Assembly: GCA_029251085.1 (NCBI GenBank)
Contig: JAQXDZ010000119.1
Span: 124,001 to 188,000 of the forward strand
From: Mariniblastus sp.
GTDB lineage: Bacteria > Planctomycetota > Planctomycetia > Pirellulales > Pirellulaceae
DNA length: 64,000 nt
Reading direction: 5' to 3'
The notes under the pieces were generated by a model. That model searched no databases, was not told where the DNA came from, and saw only the letters and a program-made list of their open reading frames with translations. The translations under genes were made by a program, and so were the position numbers. Positions 20,696 through 28,585 of this stretch are shown here, piece by piece (the stretch's first letter is position 1; every line of letters starts with the position of its first letter).

Positions 20696-22882
20696 ATGTC
20701 GCAATCTTCTCCACAATCTAACACCCCCCATCTCGGCAATTTCATTGCGGACCCGCTAGGGCCGCCGGCTCCCCACCACCAACCGTCGATTCCTCAAACG
20801 CCGTCTGCATCTCCCCCGCAGCAACCATCGGGCGATGACCAACAAAAACAAACCGGCGGGGTCCACCCCGGACTTGTTAACCAAACCAAAAACCAGATTC
20901 GCATCCTTGTCGATGAGATCCGCCAACTTGCGCATGCCAACTCGACCGTGGATGAATTCATGGATGGGTTTACCCCGCGGATTACCACTGCACTTGCTTC
21001 AGTTGGAGCGGCCATTTGGCTGATCGATTCGGAATCCGGCACCCTCGCACTAAAATATTATGTCAATGTTCCACCCGTCTTAAGATTGAACGACCAAGCT
21101 GCAGCCATCGAGCATCAACGACTGTTGAAAAAAACGCTAGACACTCAACAGGCGTCGCTCGTGCAACCTGCCTCCGGCGGCTACGGAGACAAACCAACTG
21201 GCAACCCGACCGATCACCTGTTGATTTTACAACCACTAACAATTGACAAAACGGCCGTGGGCCTCGTCGAAATATTCCAACGACCCGGTGCGGGACTCAC
21301 GACACAGCGAGGGTATTTAAAATTTGTTTCTCAAATGGGAGACATCGCCAGCGAATTTCTTAGCAATCAAAAAATTCGCTCTTACTCGGTCGAACGTGCG
21401 ATGTGGAATCGTCGAGAGCAATTCATTGGGATTATCCACCAAAGCCTCAACACTCAAGAGGTTGCCTACGCCATTGCAAACGAGGGACGTCGTTTTCTCG
21501 AATGCGACCGTGTCAGTGTTGCCACTGGCCATGACCGCCAATGCCGAGTCGATGCCGTTAGCGGTTTAGACACCGTTGAACGGCGGGCAACCCAGGTCAA
21601 GCAACTGTCTCAACTCGCTTCGCTCGTCATGCAAACGAGCGAACCACTTTGGTACTCAGGATCAAGCGATAACCTACCGCCGCAAATCAGAGAACCCTTG
21701 CACGAATACGTCGACCGCTCACATACGAAAATGCTTGCGATCCTCCCTCTTTTCCGGGAAAACAATCATCCATCCGACTCAGCCCTACCTGAAAAAAAAC
21801 CGATTGCCGTGGGAGCCTTGATCGTCGAACAACTTAGCGATTCCCGGATCGCTCCGAAACTAAAAAACAACATTGAGACAATTGCGATCCACTGTCAGTC
21901 AGCACTCTCTAATGCGACTGAGCACCATCAAATTTTCCTACTTCCTGCCTGGAAAATGATCGGACAATTCGTTTCGCTATTTCAATCTGGCAGACGCACG
22001 AAAACAATCTCCATCATTGGCATGATGGCCGTCTTATTGATTTTCCTAACCTGCTTCCCCTGCACTTTTGGGCTCGGTGCAAAAGGTAGTTTAATCCCAA
22101 CAGAACAACACGAAGTGTTCGCCAAAATTAACGGGACGATGGAGACGATCTTCGTTTCTGACGATGGCGACACATTAGTTCAACAAGGTCAACCGTTGGC
22201 GCAAATGCAAAACAGCGACCTTGAACTTGCAATCGATCAAATCAACGGACAAATCGCAATCCAAGAGGCCGAAAGAAACTCCAACCTCCAGCTCCAAAAC
22301 CGAAATGACTTGAGCCAATTCGAGTCAGTGGAAGTGAATAACAATATCGCGCTGGCGACGAAAACAATTGAATACCTCCGACGTGAATTAGAAATCCGCA
22401 TGGAGGAACAGCAGCTTTTGACAGTCACAAGCCCAGCGACAGGGCGCGTCGTCAACTGGAACGCCAAACAAAATTTAATGCATCGTCCCGTGACTCGCGG
22501 GCAAAATCTAATGACAATTGTCAATCCAAACACGGAATGGATCGTCGAATTAGAAATGCCTGAACGCCGCCTTGGACACCTTTCCAAAGCAATGCGAGAC
22601 AGCGAACAACCACTCCAAGTAACATTCGCACTGCTTTCCAATCCGGGCACAGAATACACCGGAGTAGTATTGGATATCGATGAAAAACTCGACGTCCACT
22701 CAGATGAAGGAAACACAGCACTCGTTCGCGTTCAGTTTCCTAACGAAGCCATCGACCCGCAATTGCTTCGTGCCGAAACACGTGTTAACGCCAAGGTCAT
22801 TTGTGGCACACGCGCGACAGGATTTGTGATTTTCCACGAGATGATCGAAACAGTACAATCGAAGATCATGTTCCTGTTTTAG
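20696..22882 (+). CDS. Membrane protein with cytoplasmic GAF-like domains and a periplasmic HlyD-type adaptor domain
   Basis: This 728-residue protein has a Pro/Gln-rich N-terminus (1-60), two GAF-like segments (about 75-225 and 255-405), one transmembrane helix (440-460, IIGMMAVLLIFLTCF) and a biotinyl-lipoyl/HlyD-type segment (about 465-700). The adaptor part includes GTMETIFVSDDGDTLVQQGQPLAQM, a coiled-coil hairpin near 520-580 and the returning lipoyl half SPATGRVVNW. A protein with a possible ligand-sensing cytoplasmic part joined to a membrane-fusion domain would link signal sensing to transport or envelope function. No transporter or M50-type partner lies next to it; a DUF456 protein and another adaptor follow. 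Confidence 0.82.
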   Translation: MSQSSPQSNTPHLGNFIADPLGPPAPHHQPSIPQTPSASPPQQPSGDDQQKQTGGVHPGLVNQTKNQIRILVDEIRQLAHANSTVDEFMDGFTPRITTALASVGAAIWLIDSESGTLALKYYVNVPPVLRLNDQAAAIEHQRLLKKTLDTQQASLVQPASGGYGDKPTGNPTDHLLILQPLTIDKTAVGLVEIFQRPGAGLTTQRGYLKFVSQMGDIASEFLSNQKIRSYSVERAMWNRREQFIGIIHQSLNTQEVAYAIANEGRRFLECDRVSVATGHDRQCRVDAVSGLDTVERRATQVKQLSQLASLVMQTSEPLWYSGSSDNLPPQIREPLHEYVDRSHTKMLAILPLFRENNHPSDSALPEKKPIAVGALIVEQLSDSRIAPKLKNNIETIAIHCQSALSNATEHHQIFLLPAWKMIGQFVSLFQSGRRTKTISIIGMMAVLLIFLTCFPCTFGLGAKGSLIPTEQHEVFAKINGTMETIFVSDDGDTLVQQGQPLAQMQNSDLELAIDQINGQIAIQEAERNSNLQLQNRNDLSQFESVEVNNNIALATKTIEYLRRELEIRMEEQQLLTVTSPATGRVVNWNAKQNLMHRPVTRGQNLMTIVNPNTEWIVELEMPERRLGHLSKAMRDSEQPLQVTFALLSNPGTEYTGVVLDIDEKLDVHSDEGNTALVRVQFPNEAIDPQLLRAETRVNAKVICGTRATGFVIFHEMIETVQSKIMFLF

Positions 22883-22916
22883 TTTTGCCGCAGTCAAACG
22901 CTCAGATTGGCTTTCT

Positions 22917-23450
22917 ATGGTTTACTTCTTGTTTACCCTATTCATCATTTTGCTGATCTTCTTTTGGATCCTAAACCTGATCGGGTTGCCTGGAAATTGG
23001 CTGATCGTCATCTTAAGTCTGCTTTGGATGCTATTCGGGCCCGAGTATTATGACACCACGTGGGTCACCATTGCCGTCCTCATCGGACTGGCCACTCTTG
23101 GCGAAGCGATTGAATTCGGCACCTCCGTTGTCGGCACCAAAAAGATGGGGGGCTCCAGTCGAGGTGCTACCCTGTCCGTGATTGGTTCAGTAATTGGTGG
23201 AATCGCGGGTGCTATACTCGGCCTGCCCATCCCCATCCCGCTGGTAGGCAGCCTCATCGGCTCACTACTTTTTGCCTCGCTCGGCGCTTTCATCGGCGCT
23301 TTCATCGGCGAAAAATGGATCGGTAAATCCAACCCCGACAGTGTGAAAATCAGCACCGCTGCTTTCTTGGGCCGGCTTTTTGGCACCCTCGGGAAGTTGA
23401 TTATCGGCTCGACCATGGTCGTAGTCGCTATAATCGCCAATTTCATCTAA
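22917..23450 (+). CDS. DUF456 family membrane protein
   Basis: A 177-residue integral membrane protein. Helices lie near 1-20 (FLFTLFIILLIFFWILNLIG), 25-45 and 50-68. Then comes a Gly-rich zipper-like stretch (VIGSVIGGIAGAILGLPIPIPLVGSLIGSLLFASLGAFIGAFIGE) and a final helix. This pattern, including LGLPGNWL-type residues (here IGLPGNWLIV), is that of DUF456. The molecular role is unknown. It lies 34 bp after the GAF/adaptor gene and probably shares its transcript. Confidence 0.82.
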   Translation: MVYFLFTLFIILLIFFWILNLIGLPGNWLIVILSLLWMLFGPEYYDTTWVTIAVLIGLATLGEAIEFGTSVVGTKKMGGSSRGATLSVIGSVIGGIAGAILGLPIPIPLVGSLIGSLLFASLGAFIGAFIGEKWIGKSNPDSVKISTAAFLGRLFGTLGKLIIGSTMVVVAIIANFI

Positions 23451-23542
23451 CACTTCCAACCGCTCATTTCTTAGACAAAAGAAAGCGACCCAAAGGAATG
23501 CTAGCTCGTATAAACTGAATCGTCTGTTGTCGGAAAGCGGGT

Positions 23543-23578
23543 TAAATATCTAAGCCCTTGCTAAATATCTAAGCCCTT
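23543..23578. repeat. 17-bp direct repeat
   Basis: TAAATATCTAAGCCCTT occurs at 23543-23559 and again at 23562-23578, a 19-nt period, in the 196-bp gap before the adaptor gene. Identical copies this close suggest a recent slippage duplication or a paired protein-binding site. Confidence 0.8.
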
Positions 23579-23646
23579 AATTCCGATTTCTAGGAAAAAG
23601 CAGTTTACTTTCGAAGCTCGATAACCGTTTTCGTGATCGGCAAATT

Positions 23647-24762
23647 ATGTCAAGAATTCCGGCAGCACCAAGGTTTTTAAAATCGGTACTTATGCTCGCA
23701 ACGGTCGGCTTAATAGTACCCGCTACCCAAGCGCAAACGTCCAATCGCATGCTCCAGCCGATTCAACCGCGAGCAGGATTCAACACAGTACCCTTCCGGG
23801 CTGCACAACCAACACGCTCGACCTCGGCAGCCATTCGCAAGGCCCCGGTTCCGGCAATCTCCGCGGCCTACCCATCGACGATATCAACCCAACAACGAGG
23901 GAATGCCACTTCGACCGGCACCCAAACTTCGAATTTGCAAGACAATCTTGAACTGAAAAATTGCACGATTAGCTTTATCGATGACATCATGCTGCCTGCC
24001 AAAGAAAGCGGAGTTATTTTGTCGCTCAGTGTAAAAGAGGGAGACACAATCAAGGCAGGCACTGTCGTCGGAAAAATTGACGATGACCTTTTTCAACAAC
24101 TTCTCCAGCAGGCAAAATTGAGGTATGAACTGGCTGCTGATGCTGCAGAGGATTCTCTGGCGATTGAGGCAGCTGAAAAGAAATACAAAGTCGCAGCGAT
24201 TGAAGCCCGCAAGACTTCTGGCTTAGCCGACAAAGGATCCAAGTCTGAATCCGACAGACTGATGGCGAATTACACGATGGAAATTGCCGCGCTCGAACGC
24301 GACAAAGCCATCCGCGAGCAACAAAAGGCTGGGCTGGAAAAAAAACTCGAAGAATCAAGATTCCTCGAAGCCAAAAAGCACGTGGAGGGCCACATCCTGC
24401 AATCCGAGTTTGATGCCTCCGTTATTAAGATTATGAAAAAGCCTCAGGAGTACGTCCAGAAAGGGGAAGCGGTAATGCGAATCGCCCGCATGGACCGACT
24501 CTGGGTGCAGGGCGCCATCGAAATCACCGACCTCAATCCAGAAGAGGTTCGCGGGAAACGCGTAACGGTTACCGTTCAACGTGCTCGTGACGAAACTGCC
24601 ACATTCGATGGCGTTATCACTAACGTGGGCCTCGAGCGTCAAGGGCTGACACGTTACATGGTGAAAGCAGAAGTCCAAAATCGCCCAATCGACGGACACT
24701 GGGAATTGCAACCGCTGAGCGGAGCTATCATGCGAATTCATCTCGACAAAGCTGGAAAATAA
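23647..24762 (+). CDS. Secreted periplasmic adaptor (HlyD/RND membrane-fusion family)
   Basis: The product is 371 residues with a signal peptide (LMLATVGLIVPATQAQ). A Ser/Thr/Pro-rich linker runs to about residue 95. The lipoyl half-motif is MLPAKESGVILSLSVKEGDTIKAGTVVGKI. A long helical hairpin of alternating Lys/Glu/Ala occupies about 150-240. The closing beta-barrel segments are AVMRIARMDRLWVQGAIEI and YMVKAEVQNRPIDGHWELQPLSGAIMRIHL. This is the layout of membrane-fusion proteins that bridge inner- and outer-membrane transport parts. No cognate inner-membrane pump or TolC is present nearby. It shares the adaptor theme with the gene at 20696. Confidence 0.85.
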   Translation: MSRIPAAPRFLKSVLMLATVGLIVPATQAQTSNRMLQPIQPRAGFNTVPFRAAQPTRSTSAAIRKAPVPAISAAYPSTISTQQRGNATSTGTQTSNLQDNLELKNCTISFIDDIMLPAKESGVILSLSVKEGDTIKAGTVVGKIDDDLFQQLLQQAKLRYELAADAAEDSLAIEAAEKKYKVAAIEARKTSGLADKGSKSESDRLMANYTMEIAALERDKAIREQQKAGLEKKLEESRFLEAKKHVEGHILQSEFDASVIKIMKKPQEYVQKGEAVMRIARMDRLWVQGAIEITDLNPEEVRGKRVTVTVQRARDETATFDGVITNVGLERQGLTRYMVKAEVQNRPIDGHWELQPLSGAIMRIHLDKAGK

Positions 24763-24801
24763 ACCAACTCGCAGAAGCTGGAATTATTGACGGTCGATTC
24801 C

Positions 24802-25845
24802 CTACTTCGAAGTAATCCACAAAAAGGGTTTGGCATTTTCGTCCATTCGTAGTTCGCACGAAAGGCGAGGCTTGGATTGCTTCAATGCGTTCGAGACTGC
24901 GACCAAGAGTGCAACCTTTTTCTCAACGAGTGTCACTTTCGTAGTTGCCAGATCAACGTCTTTTCTGGCCAGCGTGTTGTAGTCAATTAAAAAATTGACT
25001 CCTGATTTCTTCTCAATCGCGTTAAGAACAGCCGAAAGCGGGAAATTACGAATCTCAAGCGGTATCTTGTCAAATAAAGTCGGTGCCACTGCCACAGGCA
25101 CTCGCTCTAACGGCCAACCAACTGGCCAGTTTTCCTTTCCTTGACGCGAATCTTTTAATTGGATCTCCAACTGCTTACCTTGCTCCCGCCTTGGCTCGAT
25201 CACCAAACCAAGCGGGCGTACGACTGCCGCCAATGCCGTTCCAAGTGAAAGCCCTTTTAGCTCGTCGCGAACTAACTCGTTTCCATTCACCGCCGCTCTT
25301 GCCGAAGCATCCAACACGAACGGAATCCCAATTTTCTTAACCAGTTCAGCCGTTACGTCTCCTGCTTTTTGCCCCTTGGTATCAAAATCTACTGTTTGCG
25401 AGAGTCGCCCGTGCAACGCCACCAACTGCTCTGAAGTTAAACCAAACGCTTTCTTTTCGGCCATGGCGACTCGCGCCCCGTCGTCCCGAAGCCGCTTCAA
25501 CAGTTCTCGGATCCCAGATTTGTCTCGAATCGAAAAACTTCCCCCCGGTAATTTTAACCGGTCACCGGCAATCACTCCCGTGACCTTTACGACCGTCGCG
25601 GAGGTCATGTCCGTTTCCTCAATCCCAACCCGTCCGTCTTTCAAGGTTCTCGAAACAACCCGATCTGCCCCAACTCCCTGAAGCATCTCTAACCATTGCT
25701 GTTGTGCCCCCACCCGAGCCCGTGCATCCGCTGAAATTTCCAAATAGATAATACGCCGGGGGTTTGATTGAGCTTGAGACTCCGCGGCCAAAATTGACAT
25801 CAAGCTAATCAGCAGAATTCCAACGAATTGAGATCGTCTAGGCAC
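24802..25845 (-). CDS. Secreted protein with secretin-N (STN)-like segments
   Basis: The product is 347 residues from the GTG at 25845, chosen because GGAGAG lies 8 nt upstream. That start yields a proper signal peptide (SQFVGILLISLMSILAAESQAQS), whereas the longer frame does not. Two segments look like STN/secretin-N short domains. One is near 230-255 (LSLGTALAAVVRPLGLVIEP). The other is near 290-320 (EIRNFPLSAVLNAIEKKSGVNFLIDY), the pattern of a small alpha/beta domain in TonB receptors and secretins. No barrel or pore domain follows. The middle contains an unassigned region ending in AFGLTSEQLVALHGRL. A periplasmic binding or assembly role is inferred. Confidence 0.7.
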   Translation of the reverse strand: MPRRSQFVGILLISLMSILAAESQAQSNPRRIIYLEISADARARVGAQQQWLEMLQGVGADRVVSRTLKDGRVGIEETDMTSATVVKVTGVIAGDRLKLPGGSFSIRDKSGIRELLKRLRDDGARVAMAEKKAFGLTSEQLVALHGRLSQTVDFDTKGQKAGDVTAELVKKIGIPFVLDASARAAVNGNELVRDELKGLSLGTALAAVVRPLGLVIEPRREQGKQLEIQLKDSRQGKENWPVGWPLERVPVAVAPTLFDKIPLEIRNFPLSAVLNAIEKKSGVNFLIDYNTLARKDVDLATTKVTLVEKKVALLVAVSNALKQSKPRLSCELRMDENAKPFLWITSK

Positions 25846-26019
25846 GATTAATTCTCTCCACAGTAAAGTGACAATCAAAGCAGGAAAGGATATTCCAAAC
25901 AGCAACTTTAAGAAATAGAAACTCCAGTGGGATGGAGTAGTTGCCAGCAAGTAAACATTGCCGCCGACGTAATGAAATTATTACCGCAGGCGAAACAATG
26001 GCAAGCGATGAAGTCTGAC

Positions 26020-26940
26020 TCAATCAGAAACGCCGTAACGACCAATGCAGTAAATAGCGTTAATCAAATCCTTCACCCCAATCTTCTTACCCTCGTCGTA
26101 GCCTCGACTGTCATAAGAAATCGGAACCTCAGTAAATCGATAGCCGCGTCTCGCCAGCTTTGCTGTAATCTCTGGCTCAATTCCAAATCGATCTTGCTCG
26201 ATACGAATCGCCTGGATCACCTCGCGATTGAACGCTTTATAGCAAGTCTCCATATCAGTCAGCTTCAATCCGCTAAAAAGATTGGAAGCACCAGTTAGGA
26301 TGGCATTGCCCGTTCGATGAACCCAGGACTCATCCTGCTGTTCGTCGCCAATAAACCGAGAACCATAAACGACGTCGGCTTCTTTCCGTAATAGAGGCTG
26401 GATCAGCCGGGGAATGTCGCGTGGATCATATTCGAGGTCGGCATCCTGGACGACCACTAAATCGCCTTTGACATGCATAAACCCCGTACGCAACGCGGCA
26501 CCTTTTCCCTGATTCTCATCTTGCAAAATGATATTAACATTCGGCATGCCGATTAGTTTCTGAAGAACCTCTCGTGTGCCGTCGGTGCTAAAGTCATCAA
26601 TGATGACCAATTCCAAATTTAACGGCAACGCAGCAACACGACTTAATATCCTGCCAATGGTGTTAATTTCATTGAAAACTGGAATCACCACCGAGAGCAA
26701 ATAATCGGTGCGCGGGCTTGCATTCTCACCGGGGTCTGCGGCCTGATAGGAATCCAACTCTTCTTTGACCAGTTTCGCGCATCCGTCTATCCGACTCAGC
26801 ACCTGATCGAGATACTCAGATTTGGCATTCCCGACACTCGAGCGACCAGAGGCAAACTCCGATTTACGAATCGATTGGGTGGACGTAAAAGTCCCAGAAT
26901 ATGAAGATGACGACGTCGAATTTGAATTGGCTTGATTCAC
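26020..26940 (-). CDS. Glycosyltransferase family 2 (dolichyl-phosphate mannosyltransferase-like)
   Basis: The product is 306 residues from the GTG at 26940, chosen for GAGG five bases upstream; a TTG at 26991 is the alternative. The GT-A core has VVIPVFNE, VIIDDFSTDGTREVL, ENQGKGAALRTGF and VVQDADLEYDP (the DxD metal site). It also has VVYGSRF and the C-terminal FGIEPEITAKLARRGYRFTEVPISYDSRGYDEGKKI. These match the DPM1/polyprenyl-phosphate glycosyltransferase branch, which loads a sugar onto a lipid carrier for envelope glycan synthesis. The Ser-rich N-terminus (about 80 residues) has no membrane segment. It stands alone, with no glycan cluster around it. Confidence 0.9.
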   Translation of the reverse strand: MNQANSNSTSSSSYSGTFTSTQSIRKSEFASGRSSVGNAKSEYLDQVLSRIDGCAKLVKEELDSYQAADPGENASPRTDYLLSVVIPVFNEINTIGRILSRVAALPLNLELVIIDDFSTDGTREVLQKLIGMPNVNIILQDENQGKGAALRTGFMHVKGDLVVVQDADLEYDPRDIPRLIQPLLRKEADVVYGSRFIGDEQQDESWVHRTGNAILTGASNLFSGLKLTDMETCYKAFNREVIQAIRIEQDRFGIEPEITAKLARRGYRFTEVPISYDSRGYDEGKKIGVKDLINAIYCIGRYGVSD

Positions 26941-27185
26941 GGTTGCCTCGTTACATAATTCAAAACTTCTCTTAAGAAAGATTCGGCTCAATCACCCTGA
27001 ATCCTGATCAAGAAATCATTCTTGCCAATTATTCACCCGAACAGGGTAGATGATTGACTTCCGCTCAGTTCAATTCACCCTGCCCCGTCACTTCCTGTGA
27101 CAAAGATTCCAATTACAACGATTACAGAGATTCAATCAAGGGATTTATTCGAAGGGCCGGCCTCCCTGCGGCTTGGCCCAGCCAT

Positions 27186-27215
27186 AAAAAAACCCGCCGC
27201 AAATTTGCGACGGGT
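27186..27215 (-). terminator. Intrinsic terminator of nrdB
   Basis: The minus strand reads ACCCGTCGCAAA directly followed by TTTGCGGCGGGT, which folds with one G-T wobble, and then seven T. It lies 54 bp past the nrdB stop. Confidence 0.9.
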
Positions 27216-27268
27216 CTTACAATTAAAATCGAATCAGGTTGAATACCGGAGGCAACAACCATGTTTGG

Positions 27269-28321
27269 TTAGTCCCAATCCAGTTTTCCACCGGTTTGGT
27301 ATTCGGTCACGCGTGTCTCAAAGAAGTTCTTCTCTTTTGCCAAATCCATTGTCTCGCTCATCCACGGGAATGGGTTCGCACTGTTGTACTGCACTGGCAA
27401 TCCGATTCTTTCCAGACGTCGATCGGCGACGTGCTGAACGTAATCACGGAACAAATCTGCATTCAATCCAAGAACACCGTTAGGCAAGCAATCCTCTGCG
27501 TAAGCCAACTCAAGTTCTACTGCTTCGCGAATACGACTGGTCATCTGCTCTTGGAATTCTGGTGTCCACAATTCAGGATTCTCAGCCTTGATGCCGTTGA
27601 TCAGGTCGATTCCAAAATTCAGATGGATCGATTCATCACGCAGGATGTACTGGAACTGCTCTCCGATTCCCTTCATCAGGTTCCTACGATGGAACGAAAG
27701 AACCATCACAAATCCTGTGTAGAAGAAGATGCCTTCCATGATGATATAGAATCCGATCAGATTTTTCAAAAGTGCCTGAGCACCTTCAAATGTCTCTGTC
27801 GTAAAGTCAGGATCAAGCACTTCCTTCGTCAGTTCCATTTCGAACGCGTCTTTACGAGCGATCGCAGGAACTTCGTTGTACATATTGAAGACTTCGCCCT
27901 CGTCCAATCCCAGACTTTCGACTACGTACAAGAACGTGTGCGAGTGAACCGCCTCTTCGAATGCTTGACGCAACAAGTACTGCCGGCACTCCGCATTGGT
28001 CACGTGCTTGAAAACAGCGAGAACCAAGTTGTTTCCAACCAAGCTTTCTGCCGTCGAAAAGAATCCAAGGTTTCTCATGATCACTCGCCGCTCATCGTCG
28101 GTAAGTTGATCCGATTTCCAAATCTCGATGTCCTTGTTCATCGCAACTTCGGTCGGCATCCAGTGATTTGCACAACCATTGTCGTAATGTTCCCAAGCCC
28201 ATTTGTACTTCAATGGCATCAGTTGATTAACATCAACCTGGTGGCAGTTGATCAAACGCTTTTCACTGGCGTCGACTCGCTTTGACTTGCCCGATTTTAC
28301 TTCTGAGATATCCGTTGCCAT
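27269..28321 (-). CDS. nrdB: Ribonucleotide reductase R2 subunit, class Ic (Phe at radical site)
   Basis: This 350-residue R2 protein makes and stores the oxidant used by NrdA to reduce ribonucleotides. The metal ligands appear as Glu92, Glu123, His126, Glu196, Glu230 and His233. The radical tyrosine position is Phe130 (EEAVHSHTF). From memory, Chlamydia trachomatis R2 has E89, E120, H123, F127, E193, E227 and H230. Every position here is offset by exactly three, including Tyr132 and Tyr225 for Y129 and Y222. The Glu first ligand plus Phe are the class Ic marks, which predict a Mn/Fe cofactor rather than a tyrosyl radical. The C-terminal tail [12 protein letters not shown] fits docking to R1. 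The start has GGAGT upstream. nrdB has its own terminator, and nrdA ends with another before it. Confidence 0.95.
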   Translation of the reverse strand: MATDISEVKSGKSKRVDASEKRLINCHQVDVNQLMPLKYKWAWEHYDNGCANHWMPTEVAMNKDIEIWKSDQLTDDERRVIMRNLGFFSTAESLVGNNLVLAVFKHVTNAECRQYLLRQAFEEAVHSHTFLYVVESLGLDEGEVFNMYNEVPAIARKDAFEMELTKEVLDPDFTTETFEGAQALLKNLIGFYIIMEGIFFYTGFVMVLSFHRRNLMKGIGEQFQYILRDESIHLNFGIDLINGIKAENPELWTPEFQEQMTSRIREAVELELAYAEDCLPNGVLGLNADLFRDYVQHVADRRLERIGLPVQYNSANPFPWMSETMDLAKEKNFFETRVTEYQTGGKLDWD

Positions 28322-28532
28322 CGTTTGCTACTCCATGCAAAAACGTTTAATTATGTAAAATTCAATTCGGTTTTTTTGGCGGGATTTGGAGGCTCCGTCC
28401 ATCCTGAGGATTAACCGCAATCCCGAAAATCCAACAACACAAATCAAGACTTAAACCGAAAAATCTTGTCGACAAATCATAACGCTTTGCCGAGCTGAAT
28501 ATTTGATTGACTACAGCACACAACACCCAGTC

Positions 28533-28564
28533 AAAAACTGGCCATTGGCAAATCCCAATGGCCA
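28533..28564 (-). terminator. Intrinsic terminator of nrdA
   Basis: The minus strand reads TGGCCATTGG, a 6-nt loop, CCAATGGCCA, then GTTTTT. The 10-bp stem is perfect. It lies about 22 bp after the nrdA stop, so nrdB probably needs its own promoter between 28322 and 28530 or depends on readthrough. No second NrdR-like box is visible there. Confidence 0.85.
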
Positions 28565-28585
28565 ATTTTCAACGCTATCTTTTCA

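Noticed and set aside
28362-28565. 67-codon frame between nrdA and nrdB
   Set aside because: Runs through the nrdA terminator hairpin and has no start signal.
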